Assembly: GCA_947623455.1 (NCBI GenBank)
Contig: OX392538.1
Span: 24,551,001-24,615,000, forward strand
Length of the DNA stretch: 64,000 nt
Origin: Mimachlamys varia
Taxonomy: Eukaryota > Mollusca > Bivalvia > Pectinida > Pectinidae
Direction: 5' to 3'
In this document: in pieces, positions 38,791 through 51,701 of the stretch
Layout: each line of letters begins with the position of its first letter
How positions within the stretch are numbered: position 1 is the stretch's first letter
Program-made: the position numbers and the translations under genes
Notes under the pieces: model-generated
Databases searched by the model: none
Seen by the model: only the letters and a program-made list of their open reading frames with translations
What the model was told of the DNA's origin: nothing

Positions 38791-40321
38791 GGATAACTTC
38801 GGATATGAAACTGAATCCCACTGAGAGCTGTTCGGATGTACTGGTAGATTATTGCGTTGGCCTTTCAGCAATGATGATGCGAACATCAAGATACATGTAT
38901 TCAAGTTTAAAGATAATATTGCGTCCAAAATATCCCAGTTATTCACTCGTTTTTAAACTCAAAATAGCATCCCATACCCTTCAACATTATGCAACTGTGG
39001 TTGTAGTGTCCAATGTTTTAGCTTTTCCTTAAATCCGTAAAAGCTTCAAAACAAACCTTTCACTATAAGTAGTTATATCAGAAATAATACTTGAAGACCT
39101 CCGGATGCTAACACGGACACTAAATCACTCGAGATTTAGCTACCTGTATGCATGAGGACTGCCCCGTATGTACTTGAAGTCGGTTACGTTAAAAGTTCCG
39201 ATACTAACTTGCTTATCTATCACGTGACATCGGGAAGCAGGCTGGCCTTTAAACTGCTATATGGTAGTTTTCCACAAGTTGGTATGACAGGACGCTTGAC
39301 TACCTATCCGGGTATTATTCTTCTCCTAAGACAATGACTAGAGTGTTTGTCCTACTTCAATATAGACACACAAAGTAACTAATGGTGTCACACGGGATTA
39401 TCTCAAGCGGAAGGGTTAGATATGCCATAGGTCCATAGTTATTGTCAGAAAAATGGACACGGCTGACAACACTTCAGTAAATTATCAATGCAGAAGTTTA
39501 ATATATAACTGAGTTTGGTACAGGTGGACTAGAATTAGGTATATGATTTAGTTGGTTAAGGGTTACTTTTCGCCGTGTACCATTGCAAGACGTTGAAATA
39601 ACCCACTTATAATTTGAAATAATTTGAAATCAACTGGATTTTTAACGGAACTTAACGTAATGTAGACCTCCCTTTCTCATATATTGATACACTTTATGTA
39701 CCTACTGATGAACATATGAACACCACGTACCGTACGTTACTTTGTATATTACCTGCACGGGGTAAAGCCCGTCGGAATTAAATTAAGACATTTTTGAAGC
39801 TTTTGTAAAAAAAAAACCAGATAACCCGCACTTGCAGATTGCTCGTGGGTGATTACAAGTGTACTTCCTTTGTGACTTTGTTTTCAATGATGGGAATCTG
39901 AGACATATGATGGATATAATTAGTATGTTTATTTTGTAAATATATGTATACGTGTGTATAATTAAAGGCATATATCAACTTATCAATGATACATTTTATT
40001 TGCAAATGGTGTAGATCTACATGTTGTTACAATTGGACACATTTAACAACATATAGCCCGTATTTTTAGTCCACATCGGCAGATAGACAGCAGGAGGTAT
40101 CTCCTGGTATCGTATAGCTCGCGAGCAATACACATGGAATTAAGTTAATACAAAAAAAAAATCAGGATAAACAAATGACGTGCCAACAGCTTTCCAAATA
40201 GTCAAATAACGTCACACTAAGTTGCCTTATATTTACGTCAACAAATGACGTAAAACCAAAGCACCAAAGCATGACGTTCGTCAATAAAAGAACATCAAAT
40301 AAAATTACTTATTTAAATATT
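38791..40321. other. Upstream flank of exon A, no gene seen
   Basis: No promoter could be supported. An acceptor-like ACAGCTCTCAG lies about 45 bases upstream of the ATG, so the 5' leader may be spliced. Confidence 0.35.
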
Positions 40322-40490
40322 AAGGTATTGGGTCACCTGCCCGACCACGTGGGTTTTCTCCGGGTATTCCGGTTTCCTCCCACAATAACACCCCTCGCGC
40401 ACTAACATCCGGGCCAACAAGAGTGATTAATATAAGTCGTATAACTTGTTTCATAATTGTTGTAAAATAAATAAAGCTTATTATTATAAG
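40322..40490 (+). mobile_element. SINE fragment with Meta-like core
   Basis: GTGGGTTTTCTCCGGGTATT then CCGGTTTCCTCCCACA matches the core recalled for Meta-SINEs. The 3' end TAAATAAAGCTTATTATTAT is tail-like. The tRNA head is missing. Confidence 0.6.
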
Positions 40491-42145
40491 GACGTACGTT
40501 AACACCAGTCAAAAAATCTGTCAAACTTCATGCAATGTTAAAGGACATAACGACATATGCAATAAATGATGTTATGCAAAAATATTTACAACTCTGACTG
40601 CGTATAAACCAGCGTATATTCAATGTAAAAAAAAGCTCAGCGGATTAATTTTTGATTCAAATATGGCGTCGTTCTCGCTTCAGAACGATTTCTGTTCATT
40701 GACAGCTAATGTTAGGTTCCTGCAAAATTTTGAACATATTTGAGATCCATTTCGTCTAATTATACAATTAATTGATGATGGCAAACTTCTTATTCCATTG
40801 ATGCACATTAGAAAGTCTTTGAAGGTTATGCAAACAACGGCGGCTTTCTGTTGCGACGTTCGACTGCATCAAAACCAGATCAGTATGTAAATGCGTGTAC
40901 AAAATAAGAATGATTGAAATGCAAGAAACAAAATTTATTTCAAAATACACATGCAATGAATGGAAGTTAAAAATGTAAGGATTGTAGCTTAAATGTCGAA
41001 TGAAGTAGTGATTGAAATGACGAATATGATTTTTAAAATTAATTAAAACAGACATCAGATCGAAGATCAGCATCAGTTAATGTTTTCATTGTACAAGCTA
41101 AAGAAAGAAGTAACTGAAGCGGGAACAATATTTTTCGAATAGTTTTGTGGGTCTACAAAAAAAATATATATTGCATGACATTCTTGAAACCTATTAGTTT
41201 CAAAGGTATGAAGTATAAACGAAAATAGCTGTGTTTATCGAATTTCAATATTAATAAAGGTTTCTAAATACAGAGTCGGCCATCACGTGATATTTATCTA
41301 GTGTGTGTATATAGCCATTAATAAACAAAATCACGATTCGTGTCAGCATCAGTTAGATAACTACGTAGTAATACATGTTTAATTGTGACAGAAAACCCGA
41401 CGCCCAGATTGTGTACAGAACTCTTCAGCATCAGAAGGTAATATAATGCTGAAGTGTAATGAGTTTTCGCATATTATTTATATCTTTATTATTATACAAT
41501 ACTTATTTTTTTTATTTTTAAAAGTCATCAATTGTTTAGAATGTTTGCCCAGGATAGCTTACATTGCTACTTCAGATTTTTAAGTGACGGACTCAATAAT
41601 CAATCGATAGCGGGTCTAGATAATAAAGTTCAGAACTCGAAACAAGCGTGTGTAATTGACATTTGAAGAATAATTTCATCCTTTCGAGCCTTTTTCGTCT
41701 TACTCGACATTAAATTACACCAGCGTCGAATTCACATCCCTGAAGATGTAGAAGCTGCTCTGCTTTGCGCTGGTAAAACAATATGGCTGCCATACGCGTG
41801 GACTCGCAGCTGAATTTGCGCACCGCGTCTAATCATCATCCTTCCGAGATGACGCACCAGAACAGTTTAAATCTGATGAATTAATCAACTAAAACTAGAG
41901 ATAACATTTAAAAAAGCTAGTTTCAAGTTTTGTTTCTACAATATTTGGCTGTATTGAACTATCAACGTACATCATAATGTTGTCTGATTGTCATGAAATG
42001 ACGGCTATAACTATGTTTTACATAACGTCAATACGTATACCTGCACAAGTTCCAGAATGTGGAACAATCTATCGAAATGGTCTTCACATTCAAGTTAATA
42101 TTATTGAAAATATACGTTGATTGAAATATGAGATTTGAATTTTGC
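40491..42145. other. No gene seen
   Basis: Two spots (40663 AATATGGCGTCG and 41782 AATATGGCTGCCATACGCG) resemble initiator-type motifs in locally CpG-richer DNA but lead into no recognised exon. Confidence 0.35.
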
Positions 42146-42259
42146 TTTGGTCCATTTCATGGGGTTATGAATAAAGTTGGTCTTGAAATAAATTCAACAT
42201 GAACTGCTTGAATTTATTTCAAGATCAACTAAATTCATGACCCCATGAAATCGACCAAA
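42146..42259. mobile_element. Fold-back element, about 50-bp arms
   Basis: TTTGGTCCATTTCATGGGGT through AATAAATTCA pairs with TGAATTTATTTCAAGATCAA through CATGAAATCGACCAAA around a 12-base loop. Confidence 0.8.
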
Positions 42260-44119
42260 TGACCACTCCTGAATGTACTTATTTCCCTTCGTACTCAGTC
42301 GCGTGATGAAAAATAAAGCATACCCGGAAACAAACGATGTTCCATTGTACCCTATTACAATTACAAAGTACATGTAGTAGGATTCTCGGTACATGTGTAT
42401 ATAGCTAGAGGGGGATTACAACGGGATTGTATCTCTATCCCTGGTATTGATTTCATAATCATAACTTAATTAAGATGAACGACCCATTGTCGTTGTTGCT
42501 GTACTGCGGTACATAGAACCCCAGGTGGTGCACGTAGAAACCTTGTCATACAAAATGTATAAGATTTGGTTTATGATAAAGTATGTGCTAGCAAGCTTTT
42601 TGAGAACCGATTTTTCTTATAAAAGTCTTTTTTTTTGTGACTAACTTCTTTTTTAAAAATGGAGTTTAAGGCATAGCTTTGAACATGCAAATAGATATCG
42701 AAATTTTATGTGGAAAATGCTGTTTTAGTTAATTGCAGGACAATTTCATTCAATATCTTCCATATTTGTGATCAGATATGTATGAATGTTTAGCCGTTTT
42801 GAAATATTTCAATAAATTGTATAAGGTACACTTGGGCGTAAGGGTACAGGCAATCGTATTCGATGTATACACTATCAGGTACAGTTTTAAATGTTGTCGT
42901 TTCTTGTTTGTTTTTGTCGTCCCTTATTTACTTATTTATTTATTGGTATTTTGTTTTATTTTATCTTTTTGTAACTTATAGTTTGAACTTGACTGACCTT
43001 CATTTGCCCGGAAGTTGACCTCAGATGACACCTGACCTCAATAGACACAGATTTTCCCAACCTTTAGACGTATAATAGTTGTTTACAAATGTACTGTAAG
43101 ACAAAACATATTTTGCAGGTAATCAACATTATCGATAACACACAGATTTACGAACGGGATTAGTTGCTAGGTACCGGAAGTTAATGCTTTGTAATCTGAC
43201 CTGTTCTTGGTCATTAAACAGTTTGTACCTTAACGCTAATTACATTCTCTATTGATCCTGACTTAATGAAACAGCACATAAAACGCACGAATCAAAAACA
43301 CATAGCCTAGCTTTAATTAAGCACAGAATCAATAGTGGAAGCCAATATACAGGTAATCATACTTTGCTGTGAATATGTCCAGTCAATATAATGACATGTA
43401 GCCGGTCAGTCAGTTTAATGACATTCAATCATTGTTAGTCGCGTTCAAGGCATCACTACTGGCATCTACTAACCGATACACCTCAGTCAACTACATTGAT
43501 GAGAGATGGCACTGTCAAAGTTAAACAAGCGGTCTTTCATATCCTGCACTACTAATTTTGTGATGTTGTTAAGACGGGTGTTTCGGGGTCGTGAAAGGTT
43601 CAGTAGGAACGTATCCAGTACAAGGATTTAATAGTATTATACAGAAACATACCAGCGACATGTGGCCAGCTTTAGTAGTGTGATGTCCAGGAAACTTTGG
43701 TTTGGTTTGATTGCTTGAACGTCTTAGTATGTATCAGTCATAGTAATTTAATGACAGACTCCCGGTGTATGGGATGAGGATGCGTGTGTTGAGTACGTAT
43801 ACGTGTGTATGCGGGAGGCTGTGGTATGTTCGTGCAACCCTTGCGATAGTCCGGACCTTTGCCGATTTTGAAGTGCTATCACACTGACGTATACTGCTAA
43901 AGGCCCGAACAGAAATCCCCACCCCATCACATTATACTGACAGCGGGTAAACCAGTCGTTCCACTCTCATAATACTGAACGTCTGGTATGACTAATCCTG
44001 GGATAGAACCCCAACGCCTTCCTCACAGGGACTAATGCTCAACTAAAGGGTTAAGGTGATGTAGTGTCAAATGGGACTTTAGGAAGGAGAAAAATGTTTA
44101 AAAACAATGGAAAAGATAA
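42260..44119. other. No gene seen
   Basis: Loose recurrences of CAGTNNANNTAATGACAT between 43380 and 43430 suggest an old repeat. Nothing else is supported. Confidence 0.35.
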
Positions 44120-44255
44120 GATTTCCATTCTTATTCCCTTATACTTTTACAAGGGTCTCCATGTAATATTTCTTTTGTTCATATTTTGCCCCTAGTTTAA
44201 TCGATTTTGAGTTCGGATTATGCTTTTGTTAACGCTTCGGTATTCTCTAAGATTT
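44120..44255 (+). repeat. Repeat family C, 3' part
   Basis: ACTTTTACAAGGGTCTCCAT, TTGTTCATATTTTGCCCCTA, GTTTAATCGATTTTGAGTTC, ending AACGCTTCGGTATTCTC. Confidence 0.8.
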
Positions 44256-44419
44256 TTATCTAAAACTTAGTCGCCCCTAACAATCATACAATGGGGGCAA
44301 CAGCTACAATCCTTACAGCCTACCTGCAGGGCGTCCAGGAAGCGTACAACGATATGGATCAGTTAAATTATCAGGAATAATTAGCCCCGGTTGTGAATGA
44401 AAGTTCCGAATGTTGATTT

Positions 44420-44760
44420 TTCTGACGTTTCTTATTCATGAACGATGACGTAACACACACATGCCGCGCCTTTTAAATTTAGTTATAGATACAGTATGAC
44501 GAATAAATGAATTAAACTGCACCATACAGCTGGTTCGTCCTACTAGGACTCTTCAGTGATGCTAGGGCCCAAAAAGATTGGAAACTAATTTTTCTAAACT
44601 AATGTAGGCGCAGAAATGCCAGGTGCGTAAAACCTTTTAAAATATATGTATTTAGAAGAAAAATTAAATGAATATTGAAAAATTGCAAATCGCGTACTAC
44701 GTGGGTGTATATTATGAACCGTGCCACTACTCAAATGAGATAACTGTGGCTATGGAGGCT
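44420..44760 (+). repeat. Repeat family D, long copy
   Basis: Ordered words GATGACGTAACACACACATG, CAGTATGACGAATAAATGAA, CGTCCTACTAGGACTCTTCA, GTGATGCTAGGGCCCAAAA, GCGTAAAACC, CGTGCCACTACTCAAATGAG and ATAACTGTGGCTATGGA recur inverted at 54275-54590. Confidence 0.8.
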
Positions 44761-44814
44761 TCAGCAAACCTCGGGGACTAAAACATTCCACTAGTAGAGC
44801 ATACCATCTCATAT

Positions 44815-44915
44815 CTTGATGATGCTGTAACACACACATATGCTGCACCTTTTATACAGTATGCCAAAAAATAAATTAAACTGCATCATGCAGCTGTTTC
44901 GTCCTTCACATTTCC
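44815..44915 (+). repeat. Repeat family D, short copy
   Basis: GATGATGCTGTAACACACAC, ATATGCTGCACCTTTTATAC and TTAAACTGCATCATGCAGCT then GTTTCGTCCTTC, in the same orientation as the adjacent long copy. Confidence 0.65.
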
Positions 44916-45414
44916 CTGATACAGATTGTACATAGAATGATAAAGAGTAGTCGCTTTTGGTGTACGTTCTACCTACATTGGTTGTGTTTTATACACAGTA
45001 TGTAGTTACAGAATATGATTGTATAATCCTAACATACAGGTAGATCAATGGCGAACCGGTAACTCTATTGGTAGAGCACACGTCCGTCTAGATTTCGGAG
45101 AGCCGCGCTCTAACAGTAGTGGTTTTCTTTCTTTTGTTATGCAATCGGTAATGCTTTGAGTAAACCTTGTTTGACATAATGGTGGATGTTTGGTAAGGTG
45201 ATAACTGAACACGAGTTGTAAACAGTTGTTGCTTTGTGACTGAAGATTTAGAAAACACAACTGCGACCAAGTAGCTCAATCGGTAGATGCAGATTCATAC
45301 AGAAGTACATGTGGCACCTCAACAGTGATTGGCCAAATTATCGCCCGTCTATGGATGGCGTCCATCTCCTGTGTTGTCGTCTCCATCCACCATGGGAACT
45401 TGATGTTAAGTTGG

Positions 45415-45605
45415 ATGTGACAAAGATTTATATGGCGGGTGTCGTCGATGAAGCAGAAGACTCTTACTCTTCCGGAACAACTGGTCTTATGCTCTTGTAT
45501 TTTTATAAGGGTATCCGTGTAAATCTTTCCTTTGGTCATATTTTGCCCTGGTTTAATCAATTTTGAGTTCGGATTATGATTTTGTTAACGCTTCGGTATT
45601 CTATA
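45415..45605 (+). repeat. Repeat family C, long copy
   Basis: GTGACAAAGATTTATATGGC, GGGTGTCGTCGATGAAGCAG, CTCTTACTCTTCCGGAACAA, CTTGTATTTTTATAAGGGTA, ATTTTGCCCTGGTTTAATCA, CGCTTCGGTATTCT. Very close to 52795-52995. Confidence 0.9.
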
Positions 45606-45619
45606 ATTTATTATCCTGA

Positions 45620-45850
45620 TCCCTTGTACCGAGAATATCATCAAGGAATGTGTTGGAAACCCCATACAACCTGTTTCGACTGGAAAGGCCCACACCTTTT
45701 ATCCTGCTGATTTCACACCTTCTGCAAGTCTTGCAAGTTTTGCCTTCTCCCGTTGGAATGCTCCCTCACACCGCTTTTTCCCGTAGACCTGTAAGTTCTA
45801 CCATACGTATTTTCGTGCCGTAATGTTTCCAGATATGTATAGTTTGACAG
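45620..45850 (-). mobile_element. Degraded retroelement coding fragment (C-terminal region)
   Basis: Translation on the minus strand across broken frames gives IRMVELTGLREK, then REKAKLARLAEGVKSAG, an in-frame stop, and KVWAFPVETGCMGFPTHS. This order (ELTVPWEE, then K..KY..L....... GW, then FPVEVGCRGFPAQS) is recalled from the C-terminal part of reverse-transcriptase proteins common in lancelets, corals and molluscs. Stops and frame changes show it is inactive. Confidence 0.5.
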
Positions 45851-45951
45851 AGATATGTATGGGTGATGTCTTGAATCAATAGTTTCCCTTTCAAGATCCA
45901 CCCTCGTTTCCAAGAGTTCTGCTATCGCGAGGTTCCTGACCTGATTAGATG

Positions 45952-46026
45952 TTGACTTTCCTTCCTCCGCTGGTCGTTGACTTCCCTACCTCCGCTGGTC
46001 GTAGACTTCCCTACCTCCGCCGGACG
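45952..46026 (+). repeat. 25-bp tandem repeat, three units
   Basis: Unit TTGACTTCCCTACCTCCGCT then GGTCG, three copies with small changes. Confidence 0.9.
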
Positions 46027-46273
46027 AATGAATTTGATTTATAGAAGGTCACTACCTGGTTTCTTCCTTCTCTTCGTTCTACCCCTTTCTAGGGTGTCAG
46101 CAAACTCCCCCGAAGACTTTGGCATGTCATCATCTGTGTTGTATATATATGTAATAGCAATGTTACACGAGGATTGTATCCGGTTTGTCACGCAGTGGAT
46201 ATATCGCGTCTTTTCCGGGTGGTCAGATCCCATATGTAGAGATCTGTTGGTGATGAAAGCAAGCCATGCGGTT

Positions 46274-46383
46274 GACAGAGAAATCTCCTACCCAAGGGGT
46301 GATATACTTTGTTGTCTAACCCGGGGCTCTGTCAATGGTTAGACAAACAAGAATATCACCCGAGGGTTGGAGATTTTTCTGTC
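46274..46383. mobile_element. Fold-back element, about 47-bp arms
   Basis: GACAGAGAAATCTCCTACCC through GTTGTCTAACC pairs with GGTTAGACAAACAAGAATAT through TTTTCTGTC. A related half-copy (GGGGTGATAGAGAAAT) lies near 46560. Confidence 0.8.
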
Positions 46384-47499
46384 ATAACATCAAGGTTAGA
46401 GATGATTATCTTCTCCAATTATTTTATATTTTTTTTTACCACAGTATCAATGCAACATAATGCAGACGTGACGTGATTGAATTGTTGACTTGGTGTGATG
46501 GTATTGTTGTCGTGACGTCATTACATTGTTGTCAGCTCTTATTGTCTGTTATTCCCTACGGGGTGATAGAGAAATCGTGAACAGGTAAAAGAAGAAAAAA
46601 AAACTGTGATTGATGGGAGAAACTCCAATCCGTCTCCTCGGTGACTTGATGATTGTCCTTTATACTGTTGTCGATGTTACCTCATATCTATAATAAGAGT
46701 GTTGTTGATTAAAGTCACATAGAGTCAATAGCTAAACATCAAATCACGAAAAAAGGAACAAATAACAAAAAGTAAATTTCGATCCAGTGTAAAAAGTTAA
46801 TAAAGTCTTGCTTTAGTTAAATCTTCCCTAATCTCGTGGCAGCTTTGACACTTTGTTCCTGACTATGTAACCATGTATTGTTGATTTAACAAACTACTTG
46901 AATGGGTCAACTTAATGCGATGTACAAGTCAAACACGCCTGAATCTGATTGTATTTACCTTCATATGTCGAGTGCTTTTGAAAAGATAAAAAAAAGTTTA
47001 AGCAAACTCTGAAGGTGGTCCATGTAACAGCTATGTTCTTCAATCAAATACGCCCATATGACCACGTCGTACTTTGGTCGAGTATTAGGTTTGATCCACG
47101 AAAACTCGAGTACCCAGTAAGAAGGGCAATGCAACAAGCGTATCAGGATGTTTCGTGCCCCGACTAAACTCGCAAAGATAGCCTTTCACATTTTCGAGAG
47201 CAATTTAAAAGCCATCCATTGGTCTGAAATAGAACAGGTAGCTGACGATACGTGGTAACTTATCGCCGCCATTCACAGCTGTTTGTACCGGGGTACATTC
47301 CGCGGCTAAAAATACTCCCGATTACTAACACATGAAGTAATCTTTAATCCCCCGCAAAGTAAATTTATCTCTGACCCAATGTCTTGACCTCGACACACAG
47401 GCCTAGTGCCCTCAGAATTTACAGATGATAGCAGAATATTATAGACTGGTGTATAGTCCGCTGTTGCTCAGGATTTAAGTAAGTCTATCGCAGTCATTT
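46384..47499. other. No gene seen
   Basis: No supported exon. Confidence 0.4.
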
Positions 47500-47705
47500 G
47501 GTTTGTTTGGTTTGATTTATTTTGTTGTACGTCCTAATAACAGCTATGGTCATTTAAGGACGTGCCAGGTTTTGGAAGTATACCCGGAAAAAAACACCGA
47601 CCTACAGTTAGTTCCTTGCAACTGCATCACGCGGGTTTCGAACTCGCAACCATGAGGCGGAAGGCTAGTGGAACACCTTAACAACTCGAAAGCCGTGGTC
47701 CCTCT
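47500..47705 (-). mobile_element. tRNA-headed SINE, inverted copy
   Basis: Reverse complement runs GTGGAACGACTTTCGAGTTG-like head with ACCACGGCTTTCGAGTTGTT, B-box region GCGAGTTCGAAACCCGCGT, GCAGTTGCAAGGAAC, TAGGTCGGTG, CTGGCACGTCCTTAAATGAC and an AAACCAAACAAACC tail. Confidence 0.75.
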
Positions 47706-49112
47706 ATCGCATTTAATATGCTATTGACAAAGAAAATCATTAAAAACTTAGAATCGGAGAACATCGATCAGTTGATATGGACTTGTGACAAAATACAATT
47801 GCAAATCATATACTAAAGACCGCTGCTCTTGCCTGTCGTACCCGATCATAATCCGAAGGGTTCTAACGATCTGATCAGCCTAAATATATGGTGATGCGCG
47901 CGGTCGATACTATATATATACATTGTATTTAGTCGGAGCAGACATTAAGAACTCTTTGGACTTATCCGATCAGTGAATTGATCGAAGGAGGCGACTGACA
48001 TGAGGTTAATACTTTGTCACGCTTTTGATTCAGTTCAGCATGCGTCCTCCTATTTCAATAATCAATCAGTTGCACACGTTGCAATAGCTACCATATGTTA
48101 AACATAATTTTCTTGAAGTGACGCAATGTAACAAGTTTATGAAATATGAAAACTCACATTATAAACAAAGATCATAACATGCATTTTGTTTTTGATTTTT
48201 GACCGGATGCTGTTGCAATATCGGCTACCCCACAGCGCGTGCTTCTTTTCTTTGAAGCTCCGTGGGACCAAACCATATAAAACCGGAAATGCGCCCTTGA
48301 ACCAAACCAGACGATCGTTATCCAACAAACACTTGAAAAGTCACTGAAATATTGAAAATAGTTTAAAATCAATGGTCTGCACGACGGTTCCCTGTGATCC
48401 AATGAAATATAATGTGTACACAACACTATCGGTTTTCAACAGTTGGTAAATCATTCATATTGATTCTCAGCAACAACAGTCACTTCCGGTTTCCTGCGGA
48501 CTGGCTGCATTTGGACTAACGAATTGCAATTTATATATTGTTTTGGATTTCGCAGTGACGCATCTACAAGGGTTTTCTGAGATATATTGTTAAGTTATGA
48601 ATCAATACATCCTCCACATCCGGAGTATCAGTGTAAATTTCAGGTTTACGTAATGTTAATCAAACTGTGTACGATAATTATGATTTGTAAAACTTGTATT
48701 CTAGATATTATGAAAAGCGGTCCGGATATATGTGTTTCGTGCTTGCTTTAAAAAGATACGCAACAAAAAAAAAAACCTGGACCCCTTGTTAAATAATGCG
48801 TTTTCATGTTTTGATATATTCATAATCTTGAATGACAATATGCCATATATACAGACTGAACATTTTTTAAAAGAGAATAAGAAATGCTTCGAGGGAGTCC
48901 ACACAGAGATAGACTGCTGAATATAGGTTTGCCCTAGATACCGGCCACGGACATCAAATTAATCAAAAGCAGTTTCCCTAATCAGTTTTTTACGGAGTCA
49001 CGTCTACCCGAAAGCAGTACAACAAGGTACATTTTGTATCAGCGATATACACGATCTTGTGGTGCAATATTATCCAAACTTGATCTAAACTCCTCAAAAG
49101 TGTAAACATACT
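47706..49112. other. No gene seen
   Basis: A minus-strand frame at 48137-48328 follows a TATA-like GGTTTTATATGG but has no recognisable product. Confidence 0.35.
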
Positions 49113-49330
49113 TTAATTACACAGGGACTAGGCACGGACATATGCCACTATGAAATGATTGTCAGATATTTTATACCCCTCTCGAATATAACCCAGGGTT
49201 ACATGGTTATATTCGAGAGAGGTAAACAACTCTAACAAATGTTACAGGGTTATATTCGAAAGAGGTTAAAAACACATCTGACAATCATTTCATAGTCACA
49301 TAGGTCCGTGCCCAGCCTATTTGTAATTAA
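49113..49330. mobile_element. MITE-like element with about 80-bp inverted ends
   Basis: GACTAGGCACGGACATATGC and ACTATGAAATGATTGTCAGA at the left pair with the right end (CTGACAATCATTTCATAGTC, GTCCGTGCCCAGCCTAT). The core repeats GGTTATATTCGA(G/A)AGAGGT. Flanking TTAATTACA/TGTAATTAA extends the symmetry. Confidence 0.85.
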
Positions 49331-49425
49331 CAAGTCTAAGACTACATGTTCAAATTCTCAGGCGCCTGTGCCTATATTATTAAAAACCTTTTCTTTCGTA
49401 CGGTTCGTTTGTTTTTGCTTTTCTT

Positions 49426-49816
49426 TTAAAGGCCCAATATACGGAACTTTTGGCATATCTTGAAGCGATAATCTAGCTTAATACGTTTTTATATTTATAG
49501 ATTAAGTTAATATTAACTGATATCAGCAATATTCAAGAAGAATTCTTACGCGGTTACCGGTACAGCAGCAGTTGAAACTCGGTATTTGTAAACACGCGTC
49601 CATTTTGAACCGTCTTCTCACTTCGGTTTGTTGTTGAAGTGGGACCCACCTGAATTATTTTCAATTCTTTGGATTTTTCTGTCATGACTTTCTTGTTAGT
49701 TACCGCTCGGGTTTACTTCGTTTTAGGCTTATTTTTGCATGGTTATCAACTGGATTTTTTTCAGAATTTTTCAGAATCACGAAAAAAATCCTGGAGTTAC
49801 GTATATTGGGCCTTTA
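49426..49816. mobile_element. Non-autonomous TIR element with AAAGGCCCAATATACG ends
   Basis: Left end TTAAAGGCCCAATATACGGA and the right end are reverse complements over about 18 bases, about 390 bp apart. The interior has no transposase. A target duplication was not clear. Confidence 0.6.
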
Positions 49817-51193
49817 ATATAAAAGGTGAAAATGTGGTGAGCACAAACATTGATGCGCGATTTACATGTATGACTGTTTGTGTTCAAATAATATCAATTT
49901 CGCATATAACCCTCTTGGGTTTCATATCAATACCGGCATTCATAATTGAAGTAAAACTAAAACGTTGAACACATTTATTAAGATAAAAACTCATCTCATG
50001 TTTTCATATACATTAATTGTATGTGTACATATAAGTTTGGTTCACTTCCAGTAAGGTAGACCGTAAGCTGATAGATAGACATGAAAACATAAACAAACAG
50101 CAAAACAAACAGTTCATCACGATGGTAAAATTGCATGTGTTGTTGACTCTAGGTGTGGCACGGCCGTCAGAATAACGATGACGAGCCCTGCCAGGTTATA
50201 CTTCAAACTTCCAAACACGAGCCCTTCCTGGCTACACAGCAGACGGACTTCTTCGGATTCGGGCTCTCCGACATTGGCAAGACGTTTATAATGATAGCAT
50301 GACGTAGCACACAGATGCTAAGCCACATCTACGAGACACGTCAATAGTGTCTGTACTAGACACAGCAGTATCAGTGCGGGTGTACCTGACCTTGTACTGA
50401 TCCATTAGGAAATAGTCAGCAGCAAGTCACATGATAGTCTGGATACGAAACAGAATGGAAATACAGAATGAAGCTTTATGACGTGGTGATGGAACCATCT
50501 CTATAAGGACCCGACGTTCTTACATAATATTTATATGTAAAACAATGTGTTTGAGTGCAAAAAAACATAATTTAGACTAGATAAAGGTAATTTTTTATGA
50601 AAAATGGCAAATTCAAGACAATGACAACGAAATACGAAGCCCTTTCCATTCTTGCCCGATTTTCTTCTGACCCTAATAACATATCTGAAACCAGATACCT
50701 ATTTATCAAAATGTCCCAGTCTGGTGTAAGGGCCAGAAGAAACCCAGACAATTAACATTTTAAGACCACAATGCATGAAGACATGTTAGGAAGCCCCAAT
50801 TATGTTACATGTATTTAATCCTAATAATCTAGCGGTTGCGAGACGTATATTTGACCTTTTGCCCAATAAGCTTGATGTTTGGTGAAATTACACTTTGATT
50901 GATTACTACTTTTTTGATAAATGATATAACAAGATATAATGAGAAACCAGAAACGATACCGGTCATATCTCCGTTATTTCTTCAGGGATTTTTGCAAACA
51001 TTTTTTTCAGCTAGTGGTATTTGAGACTGGGGAACACGTTTAAAACCATAAAAATCAAATCGGAGTCTCTTTCTAGTGATTCAAATGTCAATCAAAGGAT
51101 TCGAACCAATTTTTCACACATTTACTTATCAATTAAATAGAATGAATAAAGATATTGAAATATAATTTGGTATGTTGATTCATCATGATACAT
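49817..51193. other. No gene seen
   Basis: A locally GC-richer block at 50140-50300 holds no supported exon. Confidence 0.35.
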
Positions 51194-51390
51194 TCTACCA
51201 CTAGCCCTCCATCTCTGGGTTGCGAGTTTGAAACCCAAGTAAGGGAGTTTCAAGGTACTGACCGTAGGTCGGTGGTTTTTTTCGGGTACTCCGGCTTTCC
51301 TCCATCTCCAAAACCTGGCACGTCCTTAAATGAACCTGGCTGTTGATAGGACGTACATGTAAACTAAAATAAATCAAAATCTTTACGGAT
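51194..51390 (+). mobile_element. tRNA-headed SINE, 5'-truncated copy
   Basis: Begins at CATTCTACCACTAGCCCTCC and continues GGGTTGCGAGTTTGAAACCC, GACCGTAGGTCGGTGG, CGGGTACTCCGGCTTTCCTC, CTGGCACGTCCTTAAATGA and a TAAATCAAA tail. The A box is lost. Confidence 0.8.
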
Positions 51391-51622
51391 GTCTGTTTTC
51401 GCTTCGTCATGAAAATATAGCTGTACAGTGGAACGTTCAATGATTAATGATCACGGGGCTTAATATTACTAATACATGATTGAGACCACACAGGATTCAA
51501 CCATCATTGTTTGTTATTCCTCGACATACTTATTAGAACCAGTACCATTGTTAAAAACCATACGGTTGTGTCCGTATAAATTAAAAAAAAAAAAAAAGAA
51601 AAAAATACAAACTATGCTTTGA

Positions 51623-51701
51623 CAATCTGATTAAAATATAGATCTAACAACATTACATTATGAACATAGTGTATAGTGAAGATCTGTATTTTAATCAGAT
51701 T
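51623..51701. repeat. 22-bp inverted repeat
   Basis: CAATCTGATTAAAATATAGA then TC pairs with GATCTGTATTTTAATCAGAT then TG across a 35-base spacer. Confidence 0.8.

Noticed and set aside
40640..41850. Possible promoters with ATGGCGTC / ATGGCTGCC motifs
   Set aside because: Single short motifs, with no downstream exon recognised on either strand.
45050..45290. tRNA-like words (ACTCTATTGGTAGAGC at 45063, TAGCTCAATCGGTAGA at 45271)
   Set aside because: Only A-box-like pieces; no B box or cloverleaf could be assembled. Probably SINE debris.
46039..46233. Minus-strand frame reading DDDMPKSSGEFADTLERGRT then KRRKK
   Set aside because: Hydrophilic and coding-like, but no acceptor was found and it lies in a cluster of degraded repeats; it might be part of the dead retroelement.
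45977..46342. 121-codon plus-strand frame
   Set aside because: It spans a tandem repeat and half of a fold-back element, with no recognisable domain; a chance frame.
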